64,000 nt of DNA from Corallococcus interemptor (GTDB lineage Bacteria; Myxococcota; Myxococcia; Myxococcales; Myxococcaceae), in contig NZ_RAWM01000006.1 in NCBI RefSeq assembly GCF_003668875.1, positions 62,001 to 126,000 on the forward strand, in the 5' to 3' direction. The notes below the pieces were generated by a model. It had not been told where the DNA came from and did not search any database. It worked only from the letters and a program-made list of their open reading frames with translations. The position numbers and the translations under genes were made by a program. Numbering within the stretch: position 1 is the first letter of the stretch; each line of letters begins with the position of its first letter. Shown here piece after piece: positions 34,919-44,055 of the stretch.

Positions 34919-35496
34919 GCAGAGGCGGAGCGGATCGCTTCGCGAATCCACTCACGCGTGCTCTGCCTACCAAACCGCTCCGACATCTCTCCAAGCCGCC
35001 GGGCGTTGAACGCGCCGCGCTTCAGCAAACGCGCCAAGGCACGCGTCAGCGCAGCGGGCACGACGCCAGCACTCACGGCGTTCTCGAAGAGATCCACCAC
35101 GAACCACTCCGGCGTCGGCGGTTGGGGGAAGGCCACCCGCCGCAGCTCGAAGGTCCTGCCCCCCAACTCGAAGCGGCCCGAGCGCTTCGTGTTGTAGACG
35201 AGCGCCGAAGCGAAGACCGCGGTGGCCCCCAACCCGAGCGCATTCCACCGCTCCGGCCCGGTGAAGACGAACGGGCTGCCCTCCAGGAACGCCTTCATGA
35301 TGGCTTCGTCGGACGGCGCCACCACGCCAAAGCGCCCTCGCTTCGGACAGGCGTAGAGCCCATGCGCGAGGGGAATCAGCACGCCCTCGCCCACCAATCG
35401 CCGGGCCAGCCGGGGCGCATTCACGCCCCACGTAGCCAACTCCTTCGTCCGGTAGACGCGGCCAGGCTCGAGCATGGGATGGACGGCAGCGGGCAT
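34915..35496 (-). CDS. abiEi: AbiEi-type antitoxin (winged-helix transcriptional regulator)
   Basis: This 193-aa protein begins with a winged-helix DNA-binding segment (YRTKELATWGVNAPRLARRLVGEGVLIPLAHGLYACP), typical of AbiEi/DUF6088 antitoxins that repress their own promoter. The C-terminal part is the partner domain that counters the nucleotidyltransferase. The ATG at 35496 is preferred; a TTG at 35535 and an ATG at 35475 are alternatives. An AT-rich patch (about 35503-35530), including GAAATTTC, lies just upstream and is the likely promoter/operator. Its stop overlaps the toxin start. Confidence 0.8.
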   Translation of the reverse strand: MPAAVHPMLEPGRVYRTKELATWGVNAPRLARRLVGEGVLIPLAHGLYACPKRGRFGVVAPSDEAIMKAFLEGSPFVFTGPERWNALGLGATAVFASALVYNTKRSGRFELGGRTFELRRVAFPQPPTPEWFVVDLFENAVSAGVVPAALTRALARLLKRGAFNARRLGEMSERFGRQSTREWIREAIRSASA

Positions 35497-35542
35497 GGTG
35501 GTACGAAATTTCCCGAAGAAAAATGACAATGGCAACGCTGAG

Positions 35543-35576
35543 AAAGCCCGCGTCCCCTCACAGGGACACGGGCCTT
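35543..35576 (-). terminator. Intrinsic terminator after the redoxin gene
   Basis: Read on the minus strand, an interrupted stem of about 12 bp (GGCCCGTGTCCC pairing with GGGACGCGGGC) with a short loop is followed by TTTCTC. It sits just past the redoxin stop. Confidence 0.6.
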
Positions 35577-35588
35577 CAGGACGGTCGC

Positions 35589-36176
35589 TCAGCTCTTGTA
35601 CTTCACGGAGCAGCCGTACGGCTCGGAGGTCGGGGTCGCGACCTGCTTGCCGTTGAGCAGCGAGTCCACCGCCGTCTGCACGTAGTTCACCTTGGTGGCT
35701 TCCTTGCCGCGCGGGTCGTTGTCGATGGCGCCCGCGTAGCGGACCACGCCCTCACCGTCGATGACGTACATGTGCGGCGTCGTCTTCGCCGCGTAGCTCT
35801 TGCCCACCGTGCCGTCCGTGTCCAGCAGCACCGGCTGGCTGAAGCCCTCCTTCTTCTTCCAGTCCGCGGCGCTCTTCGCGTTGTGCGTGGAGGACGAGTC
35901 CACCGTCAGCCACACCACCTTCTTCGCGTCGAAGCCCTTCTGCGTGTTCTGCATCGTCTTGGCCTCGTAGTGCCGCTTCACGAACGGGCACTCCGGGTTC
36001 GTCCACTCGAGCACCACCACCTTGCCCTTGTACTCGGACAGCGAGTGGGCCTTGCCCGCCTCGTCCTTCAGCGTGAACGCCGGAGCGGGCTTGCCCACCT
36101 CCGCGGTGTCAGCAGCGAAGACGGGCGCGGACACGAACGCCGCGGTGAGAGCGAATGCCGTGAAGACCTGCTTCAT
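35589..36176 (-). CDS. Exported redoxin/AhpC-TSA-like thioredoxin-fold protein
   Basis: The 195-aa product has a signal peptide (cleavage after VFA, about residue 21) and a thioredoxin-fold redoxin domain (FTLKDEAGKAHSL, VVVLEWTNPECPF). Only one cysteine is in the active-site loop (ECPF), so it is more like a peroxiredoxin than a CxxC thioredoxin; another cysteine lies near the C-terminus (YGCSVKYK). It should act in the periplasm. GGAGG precedes the ATG. It follows the DsbD gene by 52 bp on the same strand, so the reductase probably supplies its electrons. Confidence 0.82.
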   Translation of the reverse strand: MKQVFTAFALTAAFVSAPVFAADTAEVGKPAPAFTLKDEAGKAHSLSEYKGKVVVLEWTNPECPFVKRHYEAKTMQNTQKGFDAKKVVWLTVDSSSTHNAKSAADWKKKEGFSQPVLLDTDGTVGKSYAAKTTPHMYVIDGEGVVRYAGAIDNDPRGKEATKVNYVQTAVDSLLNGKQVATPTSEPYGCSVKYKS

Positions 36177-36228
36177 GACGGAACCTCCAGTGAGTTGAAC
36201 GCTGCGCACGAACGAACAACATCCCGGC

Positions 36229-38550
36229 TCAAGGCCGGGCACACACCACCGAGCCCCCCTTCAACGGGGACCCACACTCCGCCGCGCGCTGCACCGCCTG
36301 GATGACGCTGTCCGCGGTGAGCAGCTCGTTGAGCACCTCCGGCTTGTCCGGCGCACCCGGGCTCAGCACCAGGTACATGGGCACGCCCGCGCGGCCATGC
36401 TCCGCCAGCTTCGTGGTGATGCGCGCGTCCCGCCGCGTCCAGTCCGCCACGAAGAAGGCCACGTTGTGCTTCAGGAACGCCTGCCGCACATCATCGCGCG
36501 ACAGCACGGTGCGCTCGTTGAACTTGCACGTGAGACACCAGTCCGCCGTGAAGTCCACGAACACCGGCTGCCCCGCCGCCAGCGCCGCCGTCACCGCCGC
36601 CTCGTCCCACGCCTGCGCCCCACCGTGTGACGACGCCACCGCGCCGCGCGTCTCCACGGACGCCTGCGCCTCCTCGAAGCGCAGCGCCACCACACCCGAG
36701 CCCACCAGCACCAGCGCCGCCAGCGCCATCGTCACGCCCCGGCGTCCGCCCTCCAGCCCCTGCGACTGGCCATACAGCCACGTGACCAGGCCCACCGCGA
36801 TGAGGAACGCCAACAGCCGCGCCATGCCGTCCACGCCGGCCAGCCCGCCCATCACCCACACCAGCCACACCGTCGTGCCCAGCAGCGCGAAGCCCAGGAA
36901 CTGCTTGCCGCGCTCCATCCACATGCCCGGCTTGGGCAGCCGCTTCGCCAGCCCCGGCACCAGCACCAGCAGGCAGAAGGGCAGCGCCAGGCCCAGGCCC
37001 AGCGCCATGAACACGGCGATCACCGTGGCCGGACCCGCCGCGAACGCGAAGCCCACCGCCGTGCCCAGCAGCGGCGCCGAGCACGGCGTGGCCAGCACCA
37101 CCGCCAGCACACCCTCGCCCGCGCTGCGCATCAGGCCGTGGCTCTGGTCCACCTTGCCCGCCAGCGCCGTGCCGTCCGCGCCCAGCGTGTAGACGCCAAA
37201 GAGGTTGAGCGCGAACGCCACCAGCACCGCGCTCACGCCCGCGACGAACAGCGGCTCCTGGAACTGGAAGCCCCAGCCCACGCTGGCCCCACCCGCGCGC
37301 ACCGCCAGCACCGCGCCGGCGAGCAGCAGCATCGTGGCCAGGATGCCGCCCGCGTACGCCGCGGCGTGCGGCGCCACCTTGCCCTTCTCCTCCTGCACCA
37401 TCCGCGTGAAGCCGTACGCCTTGAGCGCCAGCACCGGGAACACGCACGGCATCAGGTTGAGCAGCGCGCCGCCCAGGAACGCGAACAGCAGCGCGACGCC
37501 CAGGCCCAGCGGAGACTCGGCCGCCACGGGCGCCGCCACCACCGCGGGCTGCACCTTGCCCATCGCGTCCTTCACCGACGGAAGCTTCAGGGGCGCCGGG
37601 CCCGCGACCGCACCGGCCGCCGCCACCATCGGCGCGAGCGCCGTGTCCACGTCCACCGCCGTATAGCCCGTGGCCTTCGTGCCCAGGCGCAGCGAGCCGG
37701 TGAGCCGGGGCTCGACCTTGGGCACCATCGACGACGCCTGGCCCTTCAGCGCGAACGTCCCCGGCGCCGTCTGCGTCAGCGCCACCGTATCCACGCCCGC
37801 GATGCGGCCGGGCACGAAGAAGTCCTCCTCCACGCCGCCCGCGAAGGGCTTGCCGTCCGCGCCCGTCACGGTGAGCTTGCCGGTGAACGGCTTGCCCGCG
37901 GTGAGCGACGCGCCCTCCAGCGTCAGCGCCACGCGCGGCGCGCCCTGCGTCCCCACCGGCGCCGGCACCCGGGCCTGCGAGGCGTCGAACTGCTGCGCGA
38001 ACTCAGGGTCCAGCACCGTCTCCGGCCCCACCGGCAGCGTGCGCGTCAGCACCAGCTGCGCGGGGATGCAGTGCACCTTGCACGCGAGCGCGTCCACCGC
38101 CGCCGCCACGTTCAGCGTGCCGTCGGCCTTCTCCGACACGTGCGCGGGCGCGAAGAGCAGCACCTCGTCGTGGTAGCCGTGCGTGGTGATGAAGCCGTCC
38201 GGCGTGCGGAACGTGCTGGGGAAGGGCCAGCGCAAATCCCCGACGGTGACGCCCGGGATGTCCCACGACACGTCCGTGGCCAGGCCGGAGTCACCCGGGT
38301 TCTTCCAGTAGACGTGCCACTCCGGGTCCAGCTTGAGGCGCACGCCCACGCGGAAGTCGCCGCCCGCCTTCACCTGGGTGACGTCCAGGAGCAGCGCGCC
38401 CTCCAGGCGCGGGTCGCCCTCGTCCGGCGCGGTGCTGCCCACGGCGGTGGGAGGCAGCGCGGCCTGGGCCCACGTCGCCAGGAGCAACGCGCCCACCACG
38501 CCCAGCCCACCGAGCCGGCTTCCAGACCTCTTGCTCCACGGATGCGTCAT
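36229..38550 (-). CDS. dsbD: DsbD-family thiol:disulfide reductase
   Basis: The 773-aa protein has a signal peptide, an N-terminal periplasmic DsbD-alpha-like domain (about 35-290, with CKVHC), a membrane core of about eight helices (about 330-600) and a C-terminal thioredoxin domain with DWCLTC. It moves electrons from cytoplasmic thioredoxin across the inner membrane to periplasmic thiol proteins. The membrane part includes the LMPCVFPVLALK and ATPCSAPLLGTA motifs with the two redox-active cysteines. GGGAG lies before the ATG. The adjacent redoxin is the likely client. Confidence 0.9.
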   Translation of the reverse strand: MTHPWSKRSGSRLGGLGVVGALLLATWAQAALPPTAVGSTAPDEGDPRLEGALLLDVTQVKAGGDFRVGVRLKLDPEWHVYWKNPGDSGLATDVSWDIPGVTVGDLRWPFPSTFRTPDGFITTHGYHDEVLLFAPAHVSEKADGTLNVAAAVDALACKVHCIPAQLVLTRTLPVGPETVLDPEFAQQFDASQARVPAPVGTQGAPRVALTLEGASLTAGKPFTGKLTVTGADGKPFAGGVEEDFFVPGRIAGVDTVALTQTAPGTFALKGQASSMVPKVEPRLTGSLRLGTKATGYTAVDVDTALAPMVAAAGAVAGPAPLKLPSVKDAMGKVQPAVVAAPVAAESPLGLGVALLFAFLGGALLNLMPCVFPVLALKAYGFTRMVQEEKGKVAPHAAAYAGGILATMLLLAGAVLAVRAGGASVGWGFQFQEPLFVAGVSAVLVAFALNLFGVYTLGADGTALAGKVDQSHGLMRSAGEGVLAVVLATPCSAPLLGTAVGFAFAAGPATVIAVFMALGLGLALPFCLLVLVPGLAKRLPKPGMWMERGKQFLGFALLGTTVWLVWVMGGLAGVDGMARLLAFLIAVGLVTWLYGQSQGLEGGRRGVTMALAALVLVGSGVVALRFEEAQASVETRGAVASSHGGAQAWDEAAVTAALAAGQPVFVDFTADWCLTCKFNERTVLSRDDVRQAFLKHNVAFFVADWTRRDARITTKLAEHGRAGVPMYLVLSPGAPDKPEVLNELLTADSVIQAVQRAAECGSPLKGGSVVCARP

Positions 38551-38715
38551 GCGACTCCCGTTAATCCACCTGGAAACGCCGTGCTACCTGGGATGCGTCC
38601 CCACAGGGTGCACTCAACCTTCCGGGCAGCCGGGCATTCCGCACGCCCGCACGCCCGGCGCCGGGGGCCACGCCGGCCCCCGCGCCCTCTCCATACGCTC
38701 AAGGACTCCGGGCGG

Positions 38716-40050
38716 TTACGACTCGGTGTTGCCCGTCTTCCAGGGCAGCATCGCCGCGCCGTCCAGGGCCCCCGCCGGGGGCGCGCCGCCGTTCGCGGCG
38801 GCGGGCAGGGCCGCGCGGGCGGGAGCCGGGGCCGGGAGCGCCGGCCCGATGCGGCTCATGGTGATGCGCGACACCTCCGACTGCGCCCGGCGCACACCCA
38901 GGGCGGACGGCTGGGCCGCCCGGCGCTCCACCGCGCGGCGCAGGTCCGCCAGCCGGTCCACGTGCCGCTGCGCGGGGACCTCCGCGGAGCCCAGGCGCGC
39001 CAGCTTGTAGAGCCCCTTGTCCGCGCCCTCGAGCGCCCGCTCGGCCGCGTCCTGCTGACGGCGGGAGAGCGCCTTCCAGGCGGCGGCCTCGCAGGACACC
39101 AGCTCCAGCTCCGCGGACACCGCGCGCACGAAGCGGCCCTCGTCGCTGTCCGGCAACAGGCGCGTCACCGGCACGGACACCCGCCGGGTGTCGCCGTGCT
39201 CCGTGTACGAGGCGTTGACGGTGAGGTTCCACTCCGCCTTCTCCAGCCCGCCCACGAAGAGGACGCGGCGCGGGAACGCGTGCGACACCGCCCCCAACGC
39301 GGCGCTCATCGCGTCGCCCTCCACGCGCGACGGGTAGCGGTGGCGGCAGCGCAGGTCCGCGAAGCCCGTGGGCAGCACGTATACGCGCGCGTCCGCCACC
39401 ACCTCGCCGAACAGCTCCGCGCCCAGCGCGCCCACCGCCAGCGGCAGCCCCTCCGCGTCGTCCACGTGCGTGAAGCCCGTGCCGGACGGGCCGGTGAGGG
39501 CTTCCAGAATCTCCGGCAGGTAGTGCCTGCCCAGCCCCAGCGCGTGCAGCGCCACGCCGGAGTCGTGCACCCGCTGGCCCAGCACCTTGAACTCACCCAG
39601 CGCGGTGGGGCCCACGGAGGGCTCGCCGTCCGTGAGCATCAGCAGCTGCGGCCGGGCGCCCGGCACCAGCACGCGCCGCACGGCCTCCGCGCCCTCTTCC
39701 ACGGCCTCGTGCAGCGCGGTGCCCTCACCGGAGTCCAGGCGGGACAGCGTCTTCAGGAAGGCCGCCTTCGCGTTGGGCTCCATCGCGCGCACGGGCAGCA
39801 CCTGCTCCGCGTCCGCGTCGAAGGTGAGCAGGCCCACGTAGTCCTTCGGGCCCGCCCGCTCCACCAGCGCGCGCGCCGCCTCCACCGCCGCGGCCAGGGG
39901 CGCGCCCCGCATGGACGCGCTGCGGTCGATGACCAGGTTCACCGCCACCGGGGCCCGAGGCGTCTCCGCTTCGGCCTCCAGGGTCACCAGCAGCAGCACT
40001 TCGCGGCCGCCTTCCGCGTCGCGCTCCACTGCCCAGGCCGTCTGCTTCAT
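38716..40050 (-). CDS. VWA-domain protein
   Basis: The 444-aa product has a von Willebrand A domain at its N-terminus. The MIDAS metal site is DRSAS (42-46), with Thr in GEGTALHE and Asp in LTDGEPS. The remainder (about 230-444) is a beta-rich region followed by a helical, alanine/proline-rich tail. It has no signal peptide. VWA proteins of this type are often adaptors, but no MoxR gene is adjacent. I chose the ATG at 40050, which has GGAGCGCGG upstream; the ORF is open to 40245. Confidence 0.8.
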   Translation of the reverse strand: MKQTAWAVERDAEGGREVLLLVTLEAEAETPRAPVAVNLVIDRSASMRGAPLAAAVEAARALVERAGPKDYVGLLTFDADAEQVLPVRAMEPNAKAAFLKTLSRLDSGEGTALHEAVEEGAEAVRRVLVPGARPQLLMLTDGEPSVGPTALGEFKVLGQRVHDSGVALHALGLGRHYLPEILEALTGPSGTGFTHVDDAEGLPLAVGALGAELFGEVVADARVYVLPTGFADLRCRHRYPSRVEGDAMSAALGAVSHAFPRRVLFVGGLEKAEWNLTVNASYTEHGDTRRVSVPVTRLLPDSDEGRFVRAVSAELELVSCEAAAWKALSRRQQDAAERALEGADKGLYKLARLGSAEVPAQRHVDRLADLRRAVERRAAQPSALGVRRAQSEVSRITMSRIGPALPAPAPARAALPAAANGGAPPAGALDGAAMLPWKTGNTES

Positions 40051-40541
40051 CCGCGCTCCCGCATGGTGGGTGGGCCCATGCTGCCTGCCCGCCAATCCTG
40101 TCGCGACGACGCCCTGGAGCCCCGGCAGCGCCCCTGTGCACACGGGCCCGCGTCGCCGTCTCCCGAAGTTCCTGTCGCGTATGCCTGGAGGATGTCGGGT
40201 TTCAGGCCGTGAAAGCAACGTGTCCGGCCCGACCGGGGCCCTCACGCGGCGTGGAGGCGATCAGCGCGCCACGCCCGCTCCGGACGCCGCGCGTCACCTA
40301 CAGACACCTGCTTTTCCGCAGGACCGTTCAGGTATTTACGAATTTACTTCTGGAGGGTCCGCCACCGGTCATTCCGGGGCCCCGCGTCCGCCAGGCTCGA
40401 CCCGCTCGAAGCCGGGGAGCGTCATGGCATCCAGCGCACTGCATCAGCGTCCGGGAGTGATGACTCCCCAACCTGTCCGAGTGTCCGACAGGTTCGTCAA
40501 CGAAGGCCCCCGCGCAGGCCACGGGCCGCGGGGGCTGGGCC
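40051..40541. other. Non-coding interval rich in hairpins
   Basis: No convincing gene was found in these 490 bp. It contains a run of perfect inverted repeats: CCTGC/GCAGG (40307-40322), the palindrome CGGGGCCCCG (40375-40384), GGGAGT-GATG-ACTCCC (40453-40468), AACCTGTC-N9-GACAGGTT (40470-40494) and the terminator stem at 40506-40535. An A/T-rich patch (GTATTTACGAATTTAC, about 40332-40347) could hold a promoter for the VWA gene. A structured RNA or several operators are possible. Confidence 0.4.
40506..40535 (-). terminator. Probable terminator after the 54-aa gene
   Basis: A perfect 9-bp stem, GCCCCCGCG (40506-40514) with CGCGGGGGC (40527-40535), and a 12-base loop. It begins 7 bp past the stop of the small gene on the minus strand. 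No long U tract follows. Confidence 0.5.
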
Positions 40542-40706
40542 TCACTCCGCCACGTGCCAGCCGCCCCAGGCCTCTTCATCCAGGTGACCCCAGCGCCGGT
40601 CATCGGTGGGCTCCACCGGCTTCACCGTCCGTCCGAACTCGCCCTCGGCCGTCAGCTCCAGGTCGTCCCGCCCCTCGTCCAGGTACGTGCTCTCGTCGTG
40701 GCTCAT
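40542..40706 (-). CDS. Small acidic protein, 54 aa
   Basis: This short gene starts at the ATG at 40706 with AAGGAG seven bases upstream, and ends in TGA followed by a hairpin. The product is strongly acidic (DEGRDDLEL, HLDEEAWGGW), with a Trp-rich C-terminus and no hydrophobic core. The good ribosome-binding site, codon pattern and terminator make it likely to be real. Function is unknown. Confidence 0.55.
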   Translation of the reverse strand: MSHDESTYLDEGRDDLELTAEGEFGRTVKPVEPTDDRRWGHLDEEAWGGWHVAE

Positions 40707-41057
40707 GTCCGGCTCCTTGGCGCTCCATTCACGGGGTGTACGGCCAGCAGCGGCTCGCGTCCCCTTGGACGCCCTGCGTCGGTCAACCGGGCCCGCCCCA
40801 TGCGGGTCCCTTTACAAGCACTTCTTGACCGATTTACTGACATGTTGGGGGCCCGCTCCTGTTTTGTAAAGCCCTCGGAACAGCAAAGTTCCTGGAGCGT
40901 CCGCCGGACCACGCCCGGCCGCCTGCCTTCCGGCACGCCAGGCGGGGTGGGTTTCGTGCACGGAAGGTCCGGGCGGGAGGGTGGGTGGGCACCACCCTGG
41001 ACGGCTCCCTGGGAGCAGTGGAGGAACCGCTGCCGGACACGCCCTCCGCACGATGCT
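40707..41057. other. Intergenic region upstream of the EtfD-like gene
   Basis: No gene was recognised. The stretch has a long-spaced inverted repeat, CTTTACAA (40810-40817) and TTGTAAAG (40864-40871), and a small hairpin GGAAC/GTTCC (40877-40892). It separates divergent genes, so it should contain promoters for the 54-aa gene. Confidence 0.4.
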
Positions 41058-41092
41058 TGATTCGCGAATCACCCTTGCTAGGGTTGATTCAC
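41057..41092 (+). promoter_or_regulatory. Promoter with overlapping palindromic operator of the EtfD-like gene
   Basis: TGATTCGCGAATCA (41058-41071) is a perfect 14-bp palindrome. It overlaps a possible -35 box, TTGATT (41057-41062). A possible -10 box, TAGGGT (41079-41084), lies 16 bp on. A half-site TGATTCA (41085-41091) overlaps its downstream edge. This arrangement suits repression by a dimeric regulator. The gene starts at 41162. Confidence 0.5.
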
Positions 41093-41161
41093 ACTCCAGA
41101 ATTGCCGCGTCGCAGCAACGCAGGCGTTGCCGTCGTGCGGCCCAGAGGGTCTAGAGGTTCC

Positions 41162-43372
41162 ATGAACCCCATCATCACCGGCCTGCTGCTGGCAGGCGCA
41201 GTCTCACTCTTCGTCATCACGATGTCCGGCCGCGTGGGCGTGCTGCTCGCGATGAAGAAGGAGAACCGGCTGGACCACATCCCCTACCGCGTGGCGCAGC
41301 TGGTGCGCTTCGGGTTGGGCCAGAAGCGCATGGTGGATCCGGAGGAGTTCACGCCGGGCCTGTTCCACATCTTCATCTACGCGGCGTTCATGGTGCTGGC
41401 GGTGCGCACCATCATGCTGTTCGTGATGGGCTTTTCGTCCACTGCGCTGGACGTGCTCACGGACCTGTCCCACCCGGCGTGGGATGCCGCTCCGCCGCTC
41501 CTGGGCCTCTACAAGGTCTACCTGCTGGTGAAGGACATCGTGGCGGCGCTCGCGCTGGCGGGCGTGGCCTACTTCGTGTGGACGCGCTGGAAGGTGAAGC
41601 CGGACCGCATGTCCCAGTCCTGGGAGGCCTACCTCATCCTGGGCTTCATCGCGGGCCTGATGATCACCGAGTTCATGTTCGGTGGCAGCCACATGGTGGC
41701 CGCGCACGCCGCCGCGCAGCAGGTGCCCATGGGCGCCACGCAGGTGCCGGCGGCCCCGGCCGCGATGGTCTGGTGGGAGCCCATCACCAGCCTCACGGGC
41801 CTGGCCATGATGCCCCTGGGCGCCACCGCGGCGCACGTGCTGGGCGTGGCGGGCTTCTTCATCCACCTGACCATCATCCTGGCGTTCCTGAACTTCCTGC
41901 CGCTGGGCAAGCACTTCCACATCATCACGGGCCTGCCCAACGTCTTCTTCCAGCGCACGCACTCCACCGGCAAGCTGTCCACGCCCAACCTGGAGAAGGA
42001 GGAGTTCGGCACCGCCACGGTGAAGGACCTCACCTGGAAGAACGGCCTGGACCTGTACTCCTGTACCGAGTGCGGCCGGTGCCAGACGCACTGTCCCACG
42101 TACATCACGGGCAAGCCGCTCACGCACAAGGGCGTGAACCAGGACCTGAAGCACTGGATCTGGGAGAACGAGAAGTGGGTGGAGGAGGGCTACGGCCCCC
42201 ACGGCACCAAGGAGCCCCTGCCTGAGATTGTCGGCAGCGCGCTGAAGGCGGAGACGGTGTGGGCGTGCACGAGCTGCGGCTGGTGCGAGCAGGCCTGCCC
42301 GGTGTTCATCGAGAACGTCCCGCGCCTCATCGACATGCGCCGCTACCAGGTGCAGGTGAAGGCGGAGTTCCCGCCCGAAATCCAGCGCGTGTTCGAGGGC
42401 ATGGAGCGCCAGGGCAACCCCTGGGGCCTGGGCCAGGACCGGCGCGACGAGTGGGCGGAGGACCTGGCGCTGCCCACCTGGGGTGACGGCGGCGAGTACG
42501 AGTACCTCTTCTTCGTGGGCTGCGCGGGCAGCTACGACGACAAGCAGAAGAAGGTGAGCCGCGCGCTGGTGAAGATCATGCGCGAGGCGGGCGTGTCCTT
42601 CGCGACGCTGTCCAAGCAGGAGATGTGCAACGGCGACTCCGCGCGCCGCATGGGCAACGAGTACCTGTACCAGACGCTGGCCAAGACGAACGTCGAGTCC
42701 TGGAACGCGATGGGCGTGAAGGCGGTCATCACGCAGTGCCCGCACTGCTTCAACACCATCAAGAACGAGTACCCGGAGTTCGGCGGCGAGTACCGCGTCA
42801 TCAACCACACGCAGCTCATCAACGAGCTGCTCAAGGACAAGCGCATCAAGCTGTCCTCGGTGATGAACGCCGGAACGAAGCTGACCTACCACGACCCCTG
42901 CTACCTGGGCCGGCACAACGGCGTGTACGACGCGCCCCGCGAAGTGCTCAACGCCATCCCGGGCCTGGAAGTGGTGGAGATGCAGCGCAGCAAGCGCGAG
43001 GGCTTCTGCTGCGGCGCCGGTGGCGGCCGGATGTGGATGGAGGAGCACATCGGCACGCGCATCAACCACAACCGCATGAACGAGGCGGCCCTCACGCTCA
43101 AGCACGCGGAGGACCCGAACACGCCCTTCCCCGACGCCGCGGACAAGAAGAAGCCGGGCATGGTGGGCGACTACAAGGAGCCGGGCGGCAAGGGCATCGT
43201 CGCGGTGGCCTGCCCGTTCTGCTCCACGATGCTCAACGACGCGAAGAACGACACCGCCCGTGATCAGATTCAAATCAAGGACATCACCGAGCTGGTCGCT
43301 GACTCCATGGAGGTCAGCAACAAGGGCGGCACCGTGAGCCCCAGCCCCGTGGTGAACGCCAAGCCGGAGTAG
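41162..43372 (+). CDS. EtfD-like membrane iron-sulfur oxidoreductase
   Basis: The 736-aa protein joins an N-terminal membrane part (about 5-7 helices, residues 1-290, similar to nitrate-reductase gamma subunits) with a cytoplasmic heterodisulfide-reductase-like part. Two 4Fe-4S motifs are present: [12 protein letters not shown] and [12 protein letters not shown]. Two CCG domains follow, one ending in CPHCFNT and the other in [11 protein letters not shown]. EtfD proteins pass electrons from electron-transfer flavoprotein, for example during fatty acid oxidation, to membrane quinone. No etfAB genes are adjacent. The upstream palindrome suggests metabolic regulation. Confidence 0.85.
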   Translation: MNPIITGLLLAGAVSLFVITMSGRVGVLLAMKKENRLDHIPYRVAQLVRFGLGQKRMVDPEEFTPGLFHIFIYAAFMVLAVRTIMLFVMGFSSTALDVLTDLSHPAWDAAPPLLGLYKVYLLVKDIVAALALAGVAYFVWTRWKVKPDRMSQSWEAYLILGFIAGLMITEFMFGGSHMVAAHAAAQQVPMGATQVPAAPAAMVWWEPITSLTGLAMMPLGATAAHVLGVAGFFIHLTIILAFLNFLPLGKHFHIITGLPNVFFQRTHSTGKLSTPNLEKEEFGTATVKDLTWKNGLDLYSCTECGRCQTHCPTYITGKPLTHKGVNQDLKHWIWENEKWVEEGYGPHGTKEPLPEIVGSALKAETVWACTSCGWCEQACPVFIENVPRLIDMRRYQVQVKAEFPPEIQRVFEGMERQGNPWGLGQDRRDEWAEDLALPTWGDGGEYEYLFFVGCAGSYDDKQKKVSRALVKIMREAGVSFATLSKQEMCNGDSARRMGNEYLYQTLAKTNVESWNAMGVKAVITQCPHCFNTIKNEYPEFGGEYRVINHTQLINELLKDKRIKLSSVMNAGTKLTYHDPCYLGRHNGVYDAPREVLNAIPGLEVVEMQRSKREGFCCGAGGGRMWMEEHIGTRINHNRMNEAALTLKHAEDPNTPFPDAADKKKPGMVGDYKEPGGKGIVAVACPFCSTMLNDAKNDTARDQIQIKDITELVADSMEVSNKGGTVSPSPVVNAKPE

Positions 43373-43392
43373 CAAGAGGTCCGGCTGTAACG

Positions 43393-43440
43393 AGGGCCCG
43401 GTGGCTCCCCGAAATGGGAGCGGCCGGGCCCTTCGCTTTT
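43393..43440. terminator. Bidirectional intrinsic terminator
   Basis: A 17-bp stem with two mismatches (AGGGCCCGG...CTCCC pairing with GGGAG...CCGGGCCCT) and loop CGAAAT is followed by TTCGCTTTT. It lies between the convergent EtfD-like and ankyrin genes. Confidence 0.85.
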
Positions 43441-43441
43441 G

Positions 43442-43930
43442 CTACTTGCGGCCCTTGGGAGCGTTGCCCTCCGAGCGGAGCACGCGCTCCAGGCGCTTGG
43501 TGGCCCCGGCGTCGCCCAGCTTGCCCGCGACGTAGGCGCCCGCGGAGGCGAGCTTGCGGCGGAAATCGTCGGGCGAGACCTCGGACGCGCGCGAGGGACG
43601 CGCGGGAATCTCATCGATGCCCTGGTTCTTGAGCAGCGTGCGCGCCATGTCCTTCTCATCCGGAGTCGCGTGCGGGGACAAGAGCGCGCAGACGTTGACG
43701 TGGCCGTACGCGGCGGCGGCGACGAAGGGCGTCTCGCCCACGTTGTCCGGCAGCGTGGGGTCCGCGCCGGCCTCCAGCAGCACGCGCACCAGGTCATCCT
43801 GGCCCGAGCGCGCGGCCACCATCAGCGGCGTGCGCCCCTCGTCGTCGTAGGGGTTGGGGTCCGCGCCCGCGTCGAGCTGGGCGCTCAGGGCGGCGCGGTC
43901 ACCCGCGGCGACGGCATCGAACAGGGACAC
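43442..43930 (-). CDS. Ankyrin-repeat protein
   Basis: This 162-aa protein contains about three ankyrin repeats in residues 1-85 (SLFDAVAAGDRAALSAQLDAGA, GRTPLMVAARSGQDDLVRVLLEAGA, GETPFVAAAAYGHVNVCALL). The C-terminal 70 residues are helical and basic. Ankyrin proteins bind other proteins; the partner is unknown. I chose the GTG at 43930 because GGAGG lies eight bases before it; an ATG at 43963 is the alternative. No signal peptide was seen. Confidence 0.8.
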   Translation of the reverse strand: MSLFDAVAAGDRAALSAQLDAGADPNPYDDEGRTPLMVAARSGQDDLVRVLLEAGADPTLPDNVGETPFVAAAAYGHVNVCALLSPHATPDEKDMARTLLKNQGIDEIPARPSRASEVSPDDFRRKLASAGAYVAGKLGDAGATKRLERVLRSEGNAPKGRK

Positions 43931-44055
43931 GGTGCGTACCTCCGGCAGGACGCGAGGGAGCATGGCGGTTCGGAGGACGCGACGCCAGGAGCCCGCTCAA
44001 GGCAGGGTGGTAGACTTCGGGGGAAGGCCTCCCGTCCCTGCATCCCGAGCCCGCC

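Noticed and set aside
37138-40212. A 1024-codon plus-strand frame opposite dsbD and the VWA gene
   Set aside because: It is the antisense shadow of two clear genes, with Arg/His-rich low-complexity translation and no motif.
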